Positions 8,658-19,786 of a stretch of 23,642 nt of DNA are shown one piece after another. This DNA is from Protostelium mycophagum. Taxonomy: Eukaryota; Evosea; Variosea; Protosteliida; Protosteliaceae. Made by a program: the position numbers and the translations under genes. The DNA lies in the NCBI GenBank assembly GCA_002081555.1, contig MZNV01001249.1:1-23642 (forward strand), in the 5' to 3' direction. The stretch's first letter is position 1, and each line of letters starts with the position of its first letter. The notes under the pieces were generated by a model, which was given only the letters and a program-made list of their open reading frames with translations, was not told where the DNA came from and made no database searches.

Positions 8658-9157
8658 CAATATTGTCACAATAAATCTAATTATAAACATTCCGTCAGCC
8701 ACCTTCTATGCGATGACATCTTGCAGATGATGAAGAATGGAGAACCATGAGCCGGCATCCACAGAATGTCTTTAGATCAAGCTTCATGATTGAAAAGAAA
8801 TGGACCAGGGGAGGGGTGATCATCGTGTCGCATGGAGACGGATCATCACATCCCTCAGGTCAGAACATTGCCTTGGGAACAGCGACATTCAAACCTCTTC
8901 GTCCATCACCATCACATCCCTGCATGATCATCACTCTAGATAAGACATTGTAGCCTTGGAAACAGACACCATAGGAGGTGGAGGTCCTTGGTGTTCATTT
9001 GTAACCATGGTGCATTGACAATGTCTTGACAAGGCGAAATTTGGTTGTGTGTTGACACTGACATTTGATAATTCACTGAAAGTTCGTCTGTTTTGACATT
9101 CCCGCGGTGTATTCGAATAGCCTCACACCAACAGCCTCCGACTAGAAGAACATCAAC
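8658..9157. other. Intergenic gap between paxillin and the beta-helix gene
   Basis: About 500 bases with no supported gene. It holds the paxillin AATAAA (8670-8675) and an imperfect repeated stretch, ACATTGCCTTGGGAACAG (about 8867) against ACATTGTAGCCTTGGAAACA (about 8944). The open frames across it have protein-poor composition and no matching splice sites. Confidence 0.4.
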
Positions 9158-12100
9158 ATGCGGGTCGTGATCTTCTTTGTCTATCTCCTCACTATCCATT
9201 TCGGCCAGGCAGCATATTTTAATCTCGTAACAGCTTCCATCCTAAACTGTGCGGCGATCCTTGAGATATCTATGTATCCTCTAAGCGGTGCCTGCGTCGC
9301 AGAGCCCGACGGATATTATTATAAAGCCCAGTATGACAGTGGGACTCATCAGGGCCAAAGTAAGGCAGTTTAAACACAAACCCAGATTAACAAAGAAGAG
9401 CTTCGCTACAACACTTCAAGCTGTCAAGAACCAGGCTACTCGGTCTTCTCTGGACAGCTACAAGACCCATCATCGTGCAGTGCGTCGAACTGGTTCTTCA
9501 TCTCCGGTGATGTTATCGGTGGAGGGTCAGTCAGTGTCTATAAGATATACTGTAACACCTTCCCCTGTCAATCCCTCACTGCCGTCACACGCATCCTCTA
9601 TACACCTCTATATCGGCCGTGTTCTACTTTCTGTGAGTTTTTTTCTGCTGATCCAACTGACCGGACAAGCCAATGACAACCCCAATGATGGATCAGCGAA
9701 TTATTTCTTGAACAGCTACAAGTTTGACTCCCAAGCCGTGTCCATCACGAGGTGATAACGCGCATTGACCCAGAAAATTGACCGGTATAGACTGTCCTGC
9801 ACCAGTGGTGACTGTAATTCTTGCAGCCCTTCCAACTACTCATGGAACTTGGGCCAGCTGTATACGGAGAACGGAACCTCATTCTTCTTCTCATTCATGG
9901 CATCCGATGACAATCTGATTGGTAGGAAGATTAACCCGACTCCGCTAAAAAGACCAGGAGTTTTCAATGGATTAGACAGCAACACCAACTTGGCCTCTTA
10001 TCCATATCCTGTCAGTAACGGATTTCAATACGACCCAGTCTTCCCGCCTTTTTCGTTTTCCGGCCAAGCCGGTATGGCCTTGTTTAATCGTGGTTTTGGT
10101 TCTGCAGACCCTTCTCTACCCGCCTACTTCTAGTGAGCTTGTCGCATCTTGTCATGACTCTTCTGACGAATGTCAGCCTACAAGGACAAGGGAGCATGTC
10201 GGCCGCTCTGTATCTACAAACGGGGAATTATTCGCTGAATATTAAATCAGCCGGAAGAAGCGATCACAATGGAGACCAGACACTTCAGGTTAAATTTCTG
10301 CCAGATACCAGTTTGGCAGGCAGTGCTTCTCTGATCACAGCAGATATCTATTGGTTCTTTTGTCTTCTCACTGTCTACAACTACCTTCACCATGTTCACT
10401 CAGAACTCCTTCACATTCTCCATTAATCAACCCACCGCAATGACGTTGATGATAAGTGGAACGGCCACGGGTGATTCCTCTGCACTTTTGGCGGGAATCG
10501 GCCTCGTCCGCACCTTCCGTGAGTCTATTGATTGTCAGACTTGGACTGATGTGGCACAGCGACAATGCCTCGGTTATACAATGGGAATTTCGAGGATATA
10601 GCTGGGTCTGGTCCCACCTTTACGGCAAACAATATGGCCTGGGCAGGTGTTAACTTTCAAATCTACAATAACGGAAATGATCCTTTCGGTGCCCCTAGCG
10701 GAGCCACAGGCAACTACGCAGTGGTCCAAACGACATCAGGACGTTGCGGTTCAATATCACAGAACGTCATGCTGGTGCAGAACACAGCCTATATTTTCAC
10801 GTTTAGTTACGCTTCTAGAGATAATTGGGGTGCCTATGATGGAGCCTGGTCCGGTCAGATAGGTCGAGTCTCCATCACAAATAGTTCGGTTTATGATTAC
10901 TTCTCCTTGAGTACGCCGAGCTCACAGCCTTGGACAACTGTCACGACTTATTGGCCGGCATCTGTGTACACCGAGTGAGTTGTAGAGTGAGAATGCCTCC
11001 CATTGACGTCAACAGATTTTCCATAAACGTGGTCTCTGCACCGGCTACTTGTAGCTGGGGATCAAACGATCACACTGCCTTCTTCGATAGCATTGGCTAC
11101 ACAGCCATACCTGATCTATCTGTAGTGTCAGACACGAATATATCACCGAATCTGCCTCTTTATGGCATTGTCACTTTGGGTACAACTGGTGAGCGCCAAA
11201 TCACGGATTCTTTTAATAGGTGTAGGATTGTTGAGTGATGAGAGCATCGTGACTTGCACCATCAGCGGGATGTCTTGTACAGTAAGTTTTGTTTTGTAGA
11301 GAGTCACGTGACCCTGACAGGTACTATCTTCCACTACAAGTTCCGTGACATTGAATGTGACATCTCCGTCGCAAATGCCACCAATACCATCATATATATA
11401 TACCGGTAGAATATCTTCTTTGGGAAGAGCCTCAGATATATCCCTACAATGGAGCTGTGCGTCCACATACTGATGATCCATGATTGATAGTTACAGTGGG
11501 GCCATACAATTACACAGCACAGTATGTCAATCTGACTTCAATTGTTGTGAACCTGAACGCACCCGCCGTTGTGCCGACTTCTGATTGTCATAATTATATT
11601 TTCAGCGATGGAGGGGACCGGATCTCATCGGCAGACACCTGCATATGGACCAATTCTACAACTGTAAGTCTATATGACAATCATGATACCTCTTTTGGCG
11701 TCCTATGGTGTCCATGTTCACTGAGGGAAACAGTTCACCATCGCTTTATCGGGACAGAGATATTATAGATATTTCATCATCACTACTGGTTATATATTGG
11801 ACCAAGATCATCAATATCCCATCTACAACGGTGTAGTCCCCGTCATCCCGATCCTCACCTACACTGCGTGGGTTGGAATAAATAACTGCACTTCCAGTAC
11901 GTATTCTATTCGCGGCAGTAACTGTCAATCATGACGGTAGTTACCGTATCTCACTTTTCCAGTTTTACCGACGCTCTCCACTATCACAGTAGCCAACAAC
12001 ATAACCATCAATTTTCTGGAGGGCAATTACACTCAAGACTCTTTACAGATGAACAACACCGTGTCAAATACCTCCGTAACCTGGACTCTTAATGGGCTTG

Positions 12101-13821
12101 GCCAAGTGTTTCTTCATGACTTCTACCTTGTTGCAAACAGTTACGGGGATGTGTATTTGAACAGAATCAATTTTGTCGATTCGGTGGGAGGAGCACTACA
12201 AGTCTCAAACTCTGGTATATTTTACGTAAGTTTCATTCAAATGAATCGTTGTAGATAATGTAGATGATGTTGCACAGATGGATTCTTGTATTTTTAGCAA
12301 CAACAACGGAGGCAGTGTGATTCAGCTGTTGAGCGGGGCGGTTTTGCAAGTGAGGGATTCCTCATTCACCAGCAATCAATCACCAGAAATAAGTGGAGGG
12401 GTGTTATGGAGTTTTAATGCCACCAGCAGTTTCTACAATTGCTTGTTTCAGTCTAACTCAGGCACCGATGGAGCTGTAGCTTTTGCAATAGGTCAGATCT
12501 CCAGATGATTTTGGCGGGAAACTATTCTTAAATTGTTCTAACTTCTCAGACTCCACCAGCACCTTTTACAACAGCACTTTCATCCACAATTTCGGTTTCA
12601 ACAGTGGTGCAATCGTCTCGTTGAGTGAGTTCACATCATCGAAATCTCATGGAGATCTCATTGCCACAGATAGTACTATGACTTTCGACATGTGCCTTTT
12701 CGACAGCAACACAGCAATTGGGGGCACATCAAGTGAGAACATGATTCAAAACATCACGATGACGCAACACAGATGGAGGGGGCATATTTGGATCGTCAAG
12801 CGCTATCCATCTCAAAAATTGTACTGCCTCTTCATCATATGCTTTTCTTGGAGGCTTTATAAGAGTCTGTTTATCCACACTTCAAGATCGCTGACATTCA
12901 TTAAGATGATCATCAAATCGAATCTTGCCATTGAAAATATAAACGTCTATAACTCACTCGCTGGCTGGGGTGGCGCTATCAGTACAGATCCCTCAGTCTC
13001 CTGCACCATCAATTCTTCATATTTTTCAGGCTGTGGTGCTATTTATGGAGGCTCGATTTACTCCGGTGGATCATTACTGATTGGAAATTCGGAGATTGTG
13101 TCCTCTTCCGCGATAATGACAGGAGGTGGGTGAAAACTTCATGATCAGAATTTCAAACTGCCAGGTGCAATTCAATTGGAAGCAAACTCAGTGTGCTCGA
13201 TGTCTCAGACTTCGATAAGTCAGGGTAGTGCAGATGCCTCTGGAGGTAGCATTTTTTGGCAATAAACCGACTGTCTACAATGAACCAGAGCCACGTAAAG
13301 ATTTTAAATTGAGATGTACAGGTTGCATCTACAACTTGGGTCAGACAATAATAACAGGAGGAACTATCACATTTTGCGTTTCAATGAATGGTGGTGGAAT
13401 ATACAACTCTGGGGCCATGTCTTTATCGGCTGTCACGATCAACAACAACACCGCAAGCTTCGGTAGATATCTCGAACACTTGTACAACGGCTACTGATGA
13501 CGTCACAGGTTCAGTGGTATATAATCGTGGAAACGTGATTATGGACAGAACCATCGCACAAGGAAATGTAGCAAAAATCGTCGGAGGAGTGGATGTATGT
13601 CTTGTCTATGATGATAACCAACTGATCAATTGCAGGCTGTTTCGAGTGCATCACTGGTGAATGAGATCTTTACGGAGAACAACGGGACACCCACCAACTA
13701 TGCTGGTGTGGTGGTCTGTGCATCAGGATCGTCAGTCATTGTGTCAAACACAACTTTCACAAGCAATTACAATCGAGGAGTTCCAGTGATGTCTCCTCCT
13801 CCAGAGGAAGAAGCTTCCTGA
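9158..13821 (+). CDS. Large secreted protein: beta-sandwich modules plus Pmp-like beta-helix repeats
   Basis: Hand model of 23 exons totalling 3,636 bases, 1,211 residues. A signal peptide starts it (MRVVIFFVYLLTIHFGQAAY). Roughly the first half looks like extracellular carbohydrate-binding-type beta-sandwiches, with phrases such as NYSLNIKSAGRSDHNGDQTL, FTFSINQPTAMTLMISGTAT and LYNGNFEDIAGSG, plus paired Cys. The second half is a right-handed beta-helix with the two repeat motifs of chlamydial Pmp and Dictyostelium Pmp-like proteins: GGA[I/L]-type (GGAIST, GGGIFG, GGGIYN, GGSIYS) and FxxN (FSNN, FTSN, FQSN, FDSN, FTEN). No C-terminal anchor is seen, so it is probably secreted or surface-adsorbed. 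Likely roles are adhesion or polysaccharide binding (inference). The exon 3 donor (9737), the intron 10289-10343 donor (GTTAAA) and a 21-base exon (11436-11456) are the weaker points. AATAAA follows at 13871. Confidence 0.75.
11934..11947. repeat. CGGTA/TACCG palindrome in a beta-helix gene intron
   Basis: ACGGTA-GT-TACCGT with 6-base arms, in intron 11897-11962, the same form as 1206-1219. Confidence 0.6.
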
Positions 13822-14022
13822 GGACTTTAATGTCTGACCTTTGATTTCTACAACGCGATTCTGGGTTCAAAATAAAAACTGAGACCGGTCTATTTTATAA
13901 AACACCCTCATTTGGTTCAAATCACTTCAGACACCGTTATGTCCATAATCACTTGAACATTTGTTCCCATCACAGCCAGATTTCTGCTTTGTCGGGGAAG
14001 AATGTACCTCTGGTGAGGAATC
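13822..14022. other. Short gap between convergent genes
   Basis: Shared 3' region of the beta-helix gene and the minus-strand membrane protein. AATAAA at 13871-13876 serves the plus-strand gene. Nothing else seen. Confidence 0.5.
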
Positions 14023-14846
14023 TCAATCGAGACGGAATTTGGCGGCAGAGGCTCTCTGGGGGCAATATAGAGTCCTGTTCACATTACAATGATGTTGATG
14101 CAAATCTGAGTGTCGACCTTCTAATGATCTCGCAGGTCGATGAGGACGTGATGAAATCTCTCCATCTCCTTCTGGAAATTTCCTCCGCAACATGACGGCC
14201 GCTGCCTCCTCTGCACAAATGAAAACATGAAAGAAGTCAGATTTAGAACCTTTGGTGAGGAACATGAGTCGTTTTCCACGAGAGTATTCCAGATATTTCC
14301 ACAACAACGACACAGCGGGGATCGATGCGATTAGGAGGCCGATTAGTAACTCATATTTAAACGGTGTTGACCTCTTAACACCAGTCGTTGTGATTTTTTG
14401 GGTGCTTGGGCGGCTAGCTTTTCTTTCGTGTGTTGACGATCCATTCCTTGTCAAGACGGCTGGTGTCTGGTTGGAAGGCCCGAAGAATATTGGAGGAGAA
14501 AGTGTCACCGGGGTGATTGGAGGGAAGACTACAGAAAGTTCTGGAGGCTGGTCTTGTTGGAAATTGAGGAGCCTAAAAGTCTTACCTTTGGCAGATGGTC
14601 AGTGCCACTTCTTTGAGATGCTCCATTTGCATCCCTCTGTTGACCTTCCCTCTTGTCCGATAGTCGCTGACATTGTTAGCAATTGAAGAACTCGAGTCTC
14701 ACCTGTGTCACTTGGTAAATGCATCGTTCTCGGGACCATTGCTGTTCATGTGCCTCTTCACATTCTTCTTTTGTCCTCGGAGTGCGTGTCTTCTGCAAAG
14801 ACAAGACAGCATTGATGAGAAGCAAGAGCAATAAGAAGACTCTCAT
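14023..14846 (-). CDS. Predicted type I single-pass membrane protein, unknown
   Basis: Four minus-strand exons, 14846-14703, 14666-14586, 14547-14250 and 14210-14023, give 236 residues. It starts with a strong signal peptide (MRVFLLLLLLINAVLSLQ). A short charged, Cys-containing ectodomain follows (EECEEAHEQQWSRERCIYQV), then a Pro/Ser/Thr-rich stalk with NQT and NGS glycosylation sites. One transmembrane helix lies near residues 140-160 (YELLIGLLIASIPAVSLLWK). The cytosolic tail, about 75 residues, is basic and His-rich. The joined phases and the signal-stalk-anchor order support the model. It could be a small receptor or adhesion protein, but no family is recognised. It is divergent from the torsin-like gene at 14981. 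Confidence 0.6.
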
Positions 14847-14980
14847 CGATCGTGGCGATGCTCTTTGAGGTGAGTGGATTTTGTGTGATGCTTCTTTGGA
14901 AAAAGTTGCCCAATTTTTTCGTCCTTCGCCCAATTTTTTGGGCTGGGGATTTGGTGTTGTTCAGACCATTTTCAAAACAG

Positions 14981-16547
14981 ATGAGCGTGTTGAGCACAGT
15001 CGAACCTCTTTCAAAAGCCCCTGAGAACGTTCCAAAAGCCATGAAAGTGCGGAACCAATGGTGGAAACGATGCCTTCGTATCGTTCTCTTCATATTCTCT
15101 CCCTGCTTCATCGCTCTTCACTTGTCGTTCATGGACCGACTAGATCTGAATGTATGGACTACCAACGATTTGAAATCAGAGTGAGTCCTTTTGCAAAATG
15201 AAGGTGTGAATGATTTCAGATCTCCCACCAATCAAACGCCAACATTCTGCCGCCCCACCATCGACTTCCAGAGAATGTTGGCCAACATCTCATCGATTCA
15301 TTTTGGACAGGCCGCACAGGTGACCACCGCGATCGGACGCGTTGAGTCCTGGTACAACTCCGACCATCACAAGACTCGTCCGCTCATCATCATGGCCAGC
15401 GGGAAACAAGGCGTCGGCAAAGACAACATGGCTCAGCTCATCACCAGACACCTGAATCCACATCTCGCGGGGTGCGATGATCAGGAGCAAGGTCTATTGG
15501 AATGCGGAATCAGCAGAGGTTACGCCCGAATCCCAATCAGAGCAGCGAAAAACTGCTCTGAATTCCACTCTCTTGTGTACCCCGTCGTGAAGAACGCACG
15601 GGCACATAAAGTCACCGCCGTCATTCAGGTACTCACGATGAAGGAGCGATTACTGATCGGAATGAAGGTCGAAGAATTACAGATGGGGACATATTTGGGT
15701 CAATGTCTGCCTGACATTCTCAACGGAATGGGAAGTACCGTCGATGGTGAGTGTCATCCCATCATGATGTTCGCTGAAACTTCCAGGAAAAGCCGTCAGC
15801 TATGAGGGAACTATCTTTTGGTTCACCATGAACCTCTATGAGGTGTTTCCCGACGCGTCGGTAGAGATGAAGAATTTCATGAGAGGAAAAGACAACGTCA
15901 ATATCGGCCAATACAGCTACTCCTCCGCTGCTTCTTTTGTGAAAAGTGCCCTGGATGTCACCGGATTTGCAGAGAGGTAAAGTCGGATCGTGCCATTCGG
16001 AAACTGAAGATGACGAGATTCGGCAAGTGGTTCATGGACAATGATGGCTTTATCAGAGCGAAATCTGTCTTTTTACCTTTCAGTGATCACACACGAGCTT
16101 CTCACAAGGCTGTAAGTGTGACATGGAATTCCACGTTCAAGTTGTCTAATCGATGATTCGCTTTGTGCACGACATGATGAACATGATCGAAATGTCTAAC
16201 TGCCGCAGATCTTCTTATCAAAATTGAGAGATTTCAACATTGACTGGACCCCTAACACCCTCTCTCGAGCCCTCGTCAACATCACAGGTATGCCATGTTC
16301 ACTCTCTAAAGTAACGATCACAGAATCATCCAGTGGCCGAGTCTCAGCAGACAGAGCCGATTCTCTCGCGTTGGAGATGAGGAGGCACCCCGAAGTGGTG
16401 TCTTGGTCTCCGATCCTCGCGTGTGACAGAGTGGGAGACGTCATCACACGATGCAACAGGATCAACATGATCTCGGTGGCTTGCAGAGAGGCAAAGAAGG
16501 TCAATTTTCTTTGGGACCCCATCACAATCGAAAAAAAGATGTTTTGA
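14981..16547 (+). CDS. Torsin-like AAA+ ATPase with N-terminal membrane anchor (divergent)
   Basis: Seven exons, 14981-15180, 15220-15628, 15668-15746, 15787-15976, 16018-16111, 16209-16287, 16324-16547, give 424 residues. A basic N-terminus and one membrane segment near residues 31-49 (LRIVLFIFSPCFIALHLSF) suggest a type II ER or nuclear-envelope protein. Torsin-like features follow: HFGQAAQVTTAI before the P-loop, GKQGVGKD (128-135), then VDGKAVSYEGTIFWFTMN against torsin VDGVSYRKAIFIFLSN, and SVFLPFSDHTRASHKAIFL against the YFIPFLPLEYRHV segment. Intron 15629-15667 has no stop and keeps frame; removing it restores the alignment at the Walker B region (VIQVEEL). The P-loop residue after Lys is Asp (torsins have Asn), and Walker B looks altered. 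A 12-base leader exon at 14858-14869 with a perfect GTGAGT donor could add MLFE. AATAAA at 16584. Confidence 0.55.
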
Positions 16548-16800
16548 GTAAATATTAAATTCAAGAAATTATTATTTTGTTGAAATAAAAATTATTTTGA
16601 TTTGCAAAGATTAATGTGTTTTCGTGGGCAGAGGATTCCACATGATAAAATCCTGTTCAATTGTACTGTACTGCTGCGTTGTAGAGAGCCGTGAATTCCA
16701 AATTCCATTCCGAAATTTCCCGGAGATGTCATATCATTGACAGTTTCAAGTAATTCCGCGGGAACAGATAAAATTCATGATTTAGAATTAGAAGGTTGTT
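16548..16800. other. Gap between convergent torsin-like and ELO genes
   Basis: AT-rich 3' regions. AATAAA (16584-16589) follows the torsin-like stop. One GAAATTTC palindrome (16712-16719) lies here, the only intergenic copy in the window. Confidence 0.5.
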
Positions 16801-17895
16801 CTATTCTCTCTTCTTGGCGGGAGTTTTTGGTCCGGTGTAGTACGTCTTGATATAGAAGCTGATGAACAGAAGCAAGTAGGAAGAAAGAATGAATCCTCCG
16901 AAAAGACCGGCAGGTGTGGAGCCGCCAGGACAATCTCCCACCTCTGGGTAGACCCAGGAGATAAGTCTCTTGCCTAGAGTTTTTAGCTTAAAGAACATGT
17001 AGAAGATGATCACCGATGCAGTAGTAAACGACGCAGAGATCGATGACGAATTGGGTGATCTGCATTGTGGTGAGGTATTGCTTCCACCAGATTCTGTGGC
17101 CTGCAGCTGAACGGTAGTAGTAGTAGTACATGGCGACGTGTACTCCGAGGTTAAGAGTGATGGGGACCCAAGACTATTTTGATCAGTGCGTTATATATGA
17201 TCAGTGTTTCAGAGAAAATGAATATCAAGTGTGTCATATGATTTGGATCTAAAAGAGAAGTCCGAAAGACTTACAACAGAGGTACGTCCTTGTAATTGAG
17301 TGAAACACAGAGCCATGGTCATACTGTGGTGAAAGTAGTGGAGGAATTCTGCACGAATGAGAAACGAAATCAGACGGTAACATTACCCAGTGGTTTCTTC
17401 TTCAATACCAAAAAGGCAGTGTCTAAGAGCTCGTACCATTTGATCAGATAGTTGATGTAGTACAAAAACTCGAGGCGGATGTTCCAAGCCTTGGGATCAC
17501 AGAAGGAAAAATATAAACCGTGCTGAAGGATAGGGGTGATCTGTGACCATCAATCGGAGCTTGTAAAACGAAGCGATGATGAGAATACCTCAATAATCAT
17601 CAAGAGTAAGAGGAAGGCAGAGAGCACTGTCAAAAACAGATTGTGGACCTATTCAGACATGAGAATGGACGCGTGATCGAAGATCTATACTCACTTGAAA
17701 TAAAAAGTTGAGCTTAAAGGGCTTCATTCCTCTCATAAGATAGGCACCTCCATGAACAGCCACTAGGTAAGCTAATACTCCGCTAATGACAACTGAGGGT
17801 GAGGAAAGTGGGGCATCTTCGAATCGAAAGTTATAGACGTTGTATCCAGTGTATTTTGTGACTGTTGTAGCGATGAGATCGAAGACATCCACCAT
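16801..17895 (-). CDS. ELO-family very-long-chain fatty acid elongase (3-ketoacyl-CoA synthase)
   Basis: Six minus-strand exons, 17895-17695, 17648-17589, 17540-17387, 17348-17275, 17173-17014 and 16973-16801, give 273 residues, a normal ELO length. The signature [16 protein letters not shown] is followed by the catalytic histidine box HYFHH (142-146). Then come [20 protein letters not shown] and HVAMYYYYY, close to yeast ELO1-3. Several hydrophobic segments and the lysine-rich C-terminus (KTPAKKRE) fit an ER multi-pass enzyme. It condenses malonyl-CoA with long-chain acyl-CoA, the first step of elongation toward sphingolipid or membrane fatty acids. It is divergent from PTEN with 184 bases between the start codons. 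The chain length handled cannot be read from sequence. Confidence 0.95.
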
Positions 17896-18079
17896 CTTTC
17901 TTGTGATCGTTGGGGAAGTCTGGGTTCACTCCTGCATCGCATTTTCAAGGAAAATTACTTCTTCCGGTGCGATCCGCGATAAAAGTTCAAACGACGGTTG
18001 GCATTTTCAGCCGCATAGAAGGACACACACGAGGGATCCTACTCGTCAGTTGGAGATTCTTCTAGTGTACTAACTAGTC
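17896..18079. promoter_or_regulatory. Shared divergent promoter region, ELO / PTEN
   Basis: The 184 bases between the two start codons must hold both promoters. I see no clear TATA box or repeated site here. Confidence 0.4.
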
Positions 18080-19786
18080 ATGGCAGTATTTATTCGGCGG
18101 AAAGTCTCATTAAAAAAGAAGAGATTTCAAGAAGATGGTTTCGACTTGGACCTCACATGTAGGACACATTTTCTGTCGGGTTGTTAGTTGATGAAAATAG
18201 ATATCACTCCAAACATCATCACGATGGGTTTCCCCTCTACTGGTATGGAGGCCGTTTACCGTAATCCGCGGCATGATGTGAAGAAGTAAGATCATTTTCA
18301 GCCATTACCGACACATTGTTGGAGACATGTTTCTGAATTCTGCAGATTCTTCGAGCGGAGACACGCGGATAACTACAAGGTCTATAACTTGTGAGTAACC
18401 CTTTGATCACTCCTATGATTTTCAACACCCGATGTCATGACATTCCTTTCCGTGTTCTGACCACCTCTTCAGATGTGGTGAGTCTGGCAGACACTACGAA
18501 GCCGATGTCTTTCACGGAAGAGGTAAGCACCATTTCCATCTTCTCGATTTTTCGTCCTACGGATTTTCAACATCCTATGCCAACTGATCGTCTGTAGTGG
18601 CGTATTACCCCTTCATGGACCACCAAGCTCCTCCCATCACCTTAATGGGAGAGTTCTGTAGAGATGTAGAACAATGGATGAAAGATAATCCCGATCATGT
18701 TGCCGCCATCCACTGCAAGGCCGGTGGGTGCCAATTTCTTTCTTGGAAAATTTCACTGATCTTTCACAGGGAAGGGAAGAGCCGGAATGATGTCATGCTG
18801 CTACCTTGTTCACTCCCGCCACTCGGAGACGGCAATTGAGGCTATGGACTTTTATGCAAAGCAGAGGACATACAATTGCCAAGGAGTGACTATTCCTTCA
18901 CAGCGAAGGTGGGTCTTGTTCCGTCCAGACGTTCGTCTAACAAGCTGGTTACCTCCATATTTTTTTTTGGCTGCGACGAATCCGGATTTTGACACTCCCG
19001 AAGATGACATTTTTGACGTATTCTACAACGATGTTATTGACATTTTTAGATATGTGACATATTATCAAGACATCAGAGACTACGGTCTCCCGGAGCAACC
19101 CACCATCAAAGTCAAATCACTCACCATCGCGACTTCCAAATACATCCACCCCGAGAAAAGCAGTGAGTGTCTCATCTACAACGCGCCTTTATTCACATTT
19201 ATAGAACCCTATGTCGTCATTTTATCCAAAGGAACAGAAGTGCTGCACCAGACTGTGCCACAACCAGTAAGTCGATCTGAGGGACCACTTTTCCCGGAAA
19301 ATTCTACAATTGGACTATGTGGACTCTCCTCTGGTGTGAGGGGAGATCCTGGTGAGATTTCGTATTGATCTACAACGCAGGGAGCCAAGGTGGGGGACAC
19401 TGAAATCGACTGCCAGAGCACCCCGGTGACCGGAGATATCAAGATCGTCATATACGACGAGGGCATTTCCAAGGGCCAAGAGGTGAGACGTCATGACATT
19501 TTGTCATGACATGAGCAGGTCAGCCACTTTTGGTTCAACACTGGATTTATTTCTGGCAACAGACTCGATCTGAAGAGAAATGAAATCGACAAGGCCTGGG
19601 GCGACAAAAAATTCAAAATTTTTTCACAAGAGTTCAACATTTCGGTCACTTTTGAGGTGGGAAATTTCGTCGAAATCTCCTCGAAATCTCGCTGAAAACT
19701 GCCAGGACGCCGAGGTGAGTGCCATGGATAAGCGAAAGGCCGAGGGAAAGACGACAAATGGAAAGACAGAGTCTCACGATGAATAA
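18080..19786 (+). CDS. PTEN phosphatidylinositol-3,4,5-trisphosphate 3-phosphatase
   Basis: Eleven exons, 18080-18158, 18201-18285, 18346-18390, 18473-18522, 18598-18723, 18770-18908, 18945-19162, 19205-19266, 19381-19482, 19519-19656, 19706-19786, give 374 residues (human 403). It starts with the PIP2-binding motif RRKVSLKKKRFQEDGFDLDL, then YITPNIITMGFP, NYKVYNLCGE and PFMDHQAPP. The active-site loop is HCKAGKGRAG (125-134). GVTIPSQR closes the phosphatase domain. A C2 domain follows, ending with HFWFNTGFI and LDLKRNEIDKAW. The tail is short and basic-acidic (GKTTNGKTESHDE) without a clear PDZ motif. It removes the 3-phosphate of PIP3 at the membrane and opposes PI3K in chemotaxis and growth. 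The catalytic Cys126 and Arg132 are kept, but the Thr after Arg is Ala133. Intron 18909-18944 (36 bases) is in frame and may be retained. AATAAA at 19798. Confidence 0.95.

Noticed and set aside
8936-9199. Minus-strand frame of 87 residues
   Set aside because: Overlaps the signal-peptide exon of the beta-helix gene and has no splice or family support.
9738-13821. Recent bacterial transfer of a Pmp gene
   Set aside because: The region has more than 15 spliceosomal introns and local base composition, and lacks an autotransporter domain, so recent transfer is not supported.
14252-14686. Plus-strand frame of 144 residues
   Set aside because: Antisense to the type I membrane protein, whose signal peptide, stalk and membrane helix make a coherent product.
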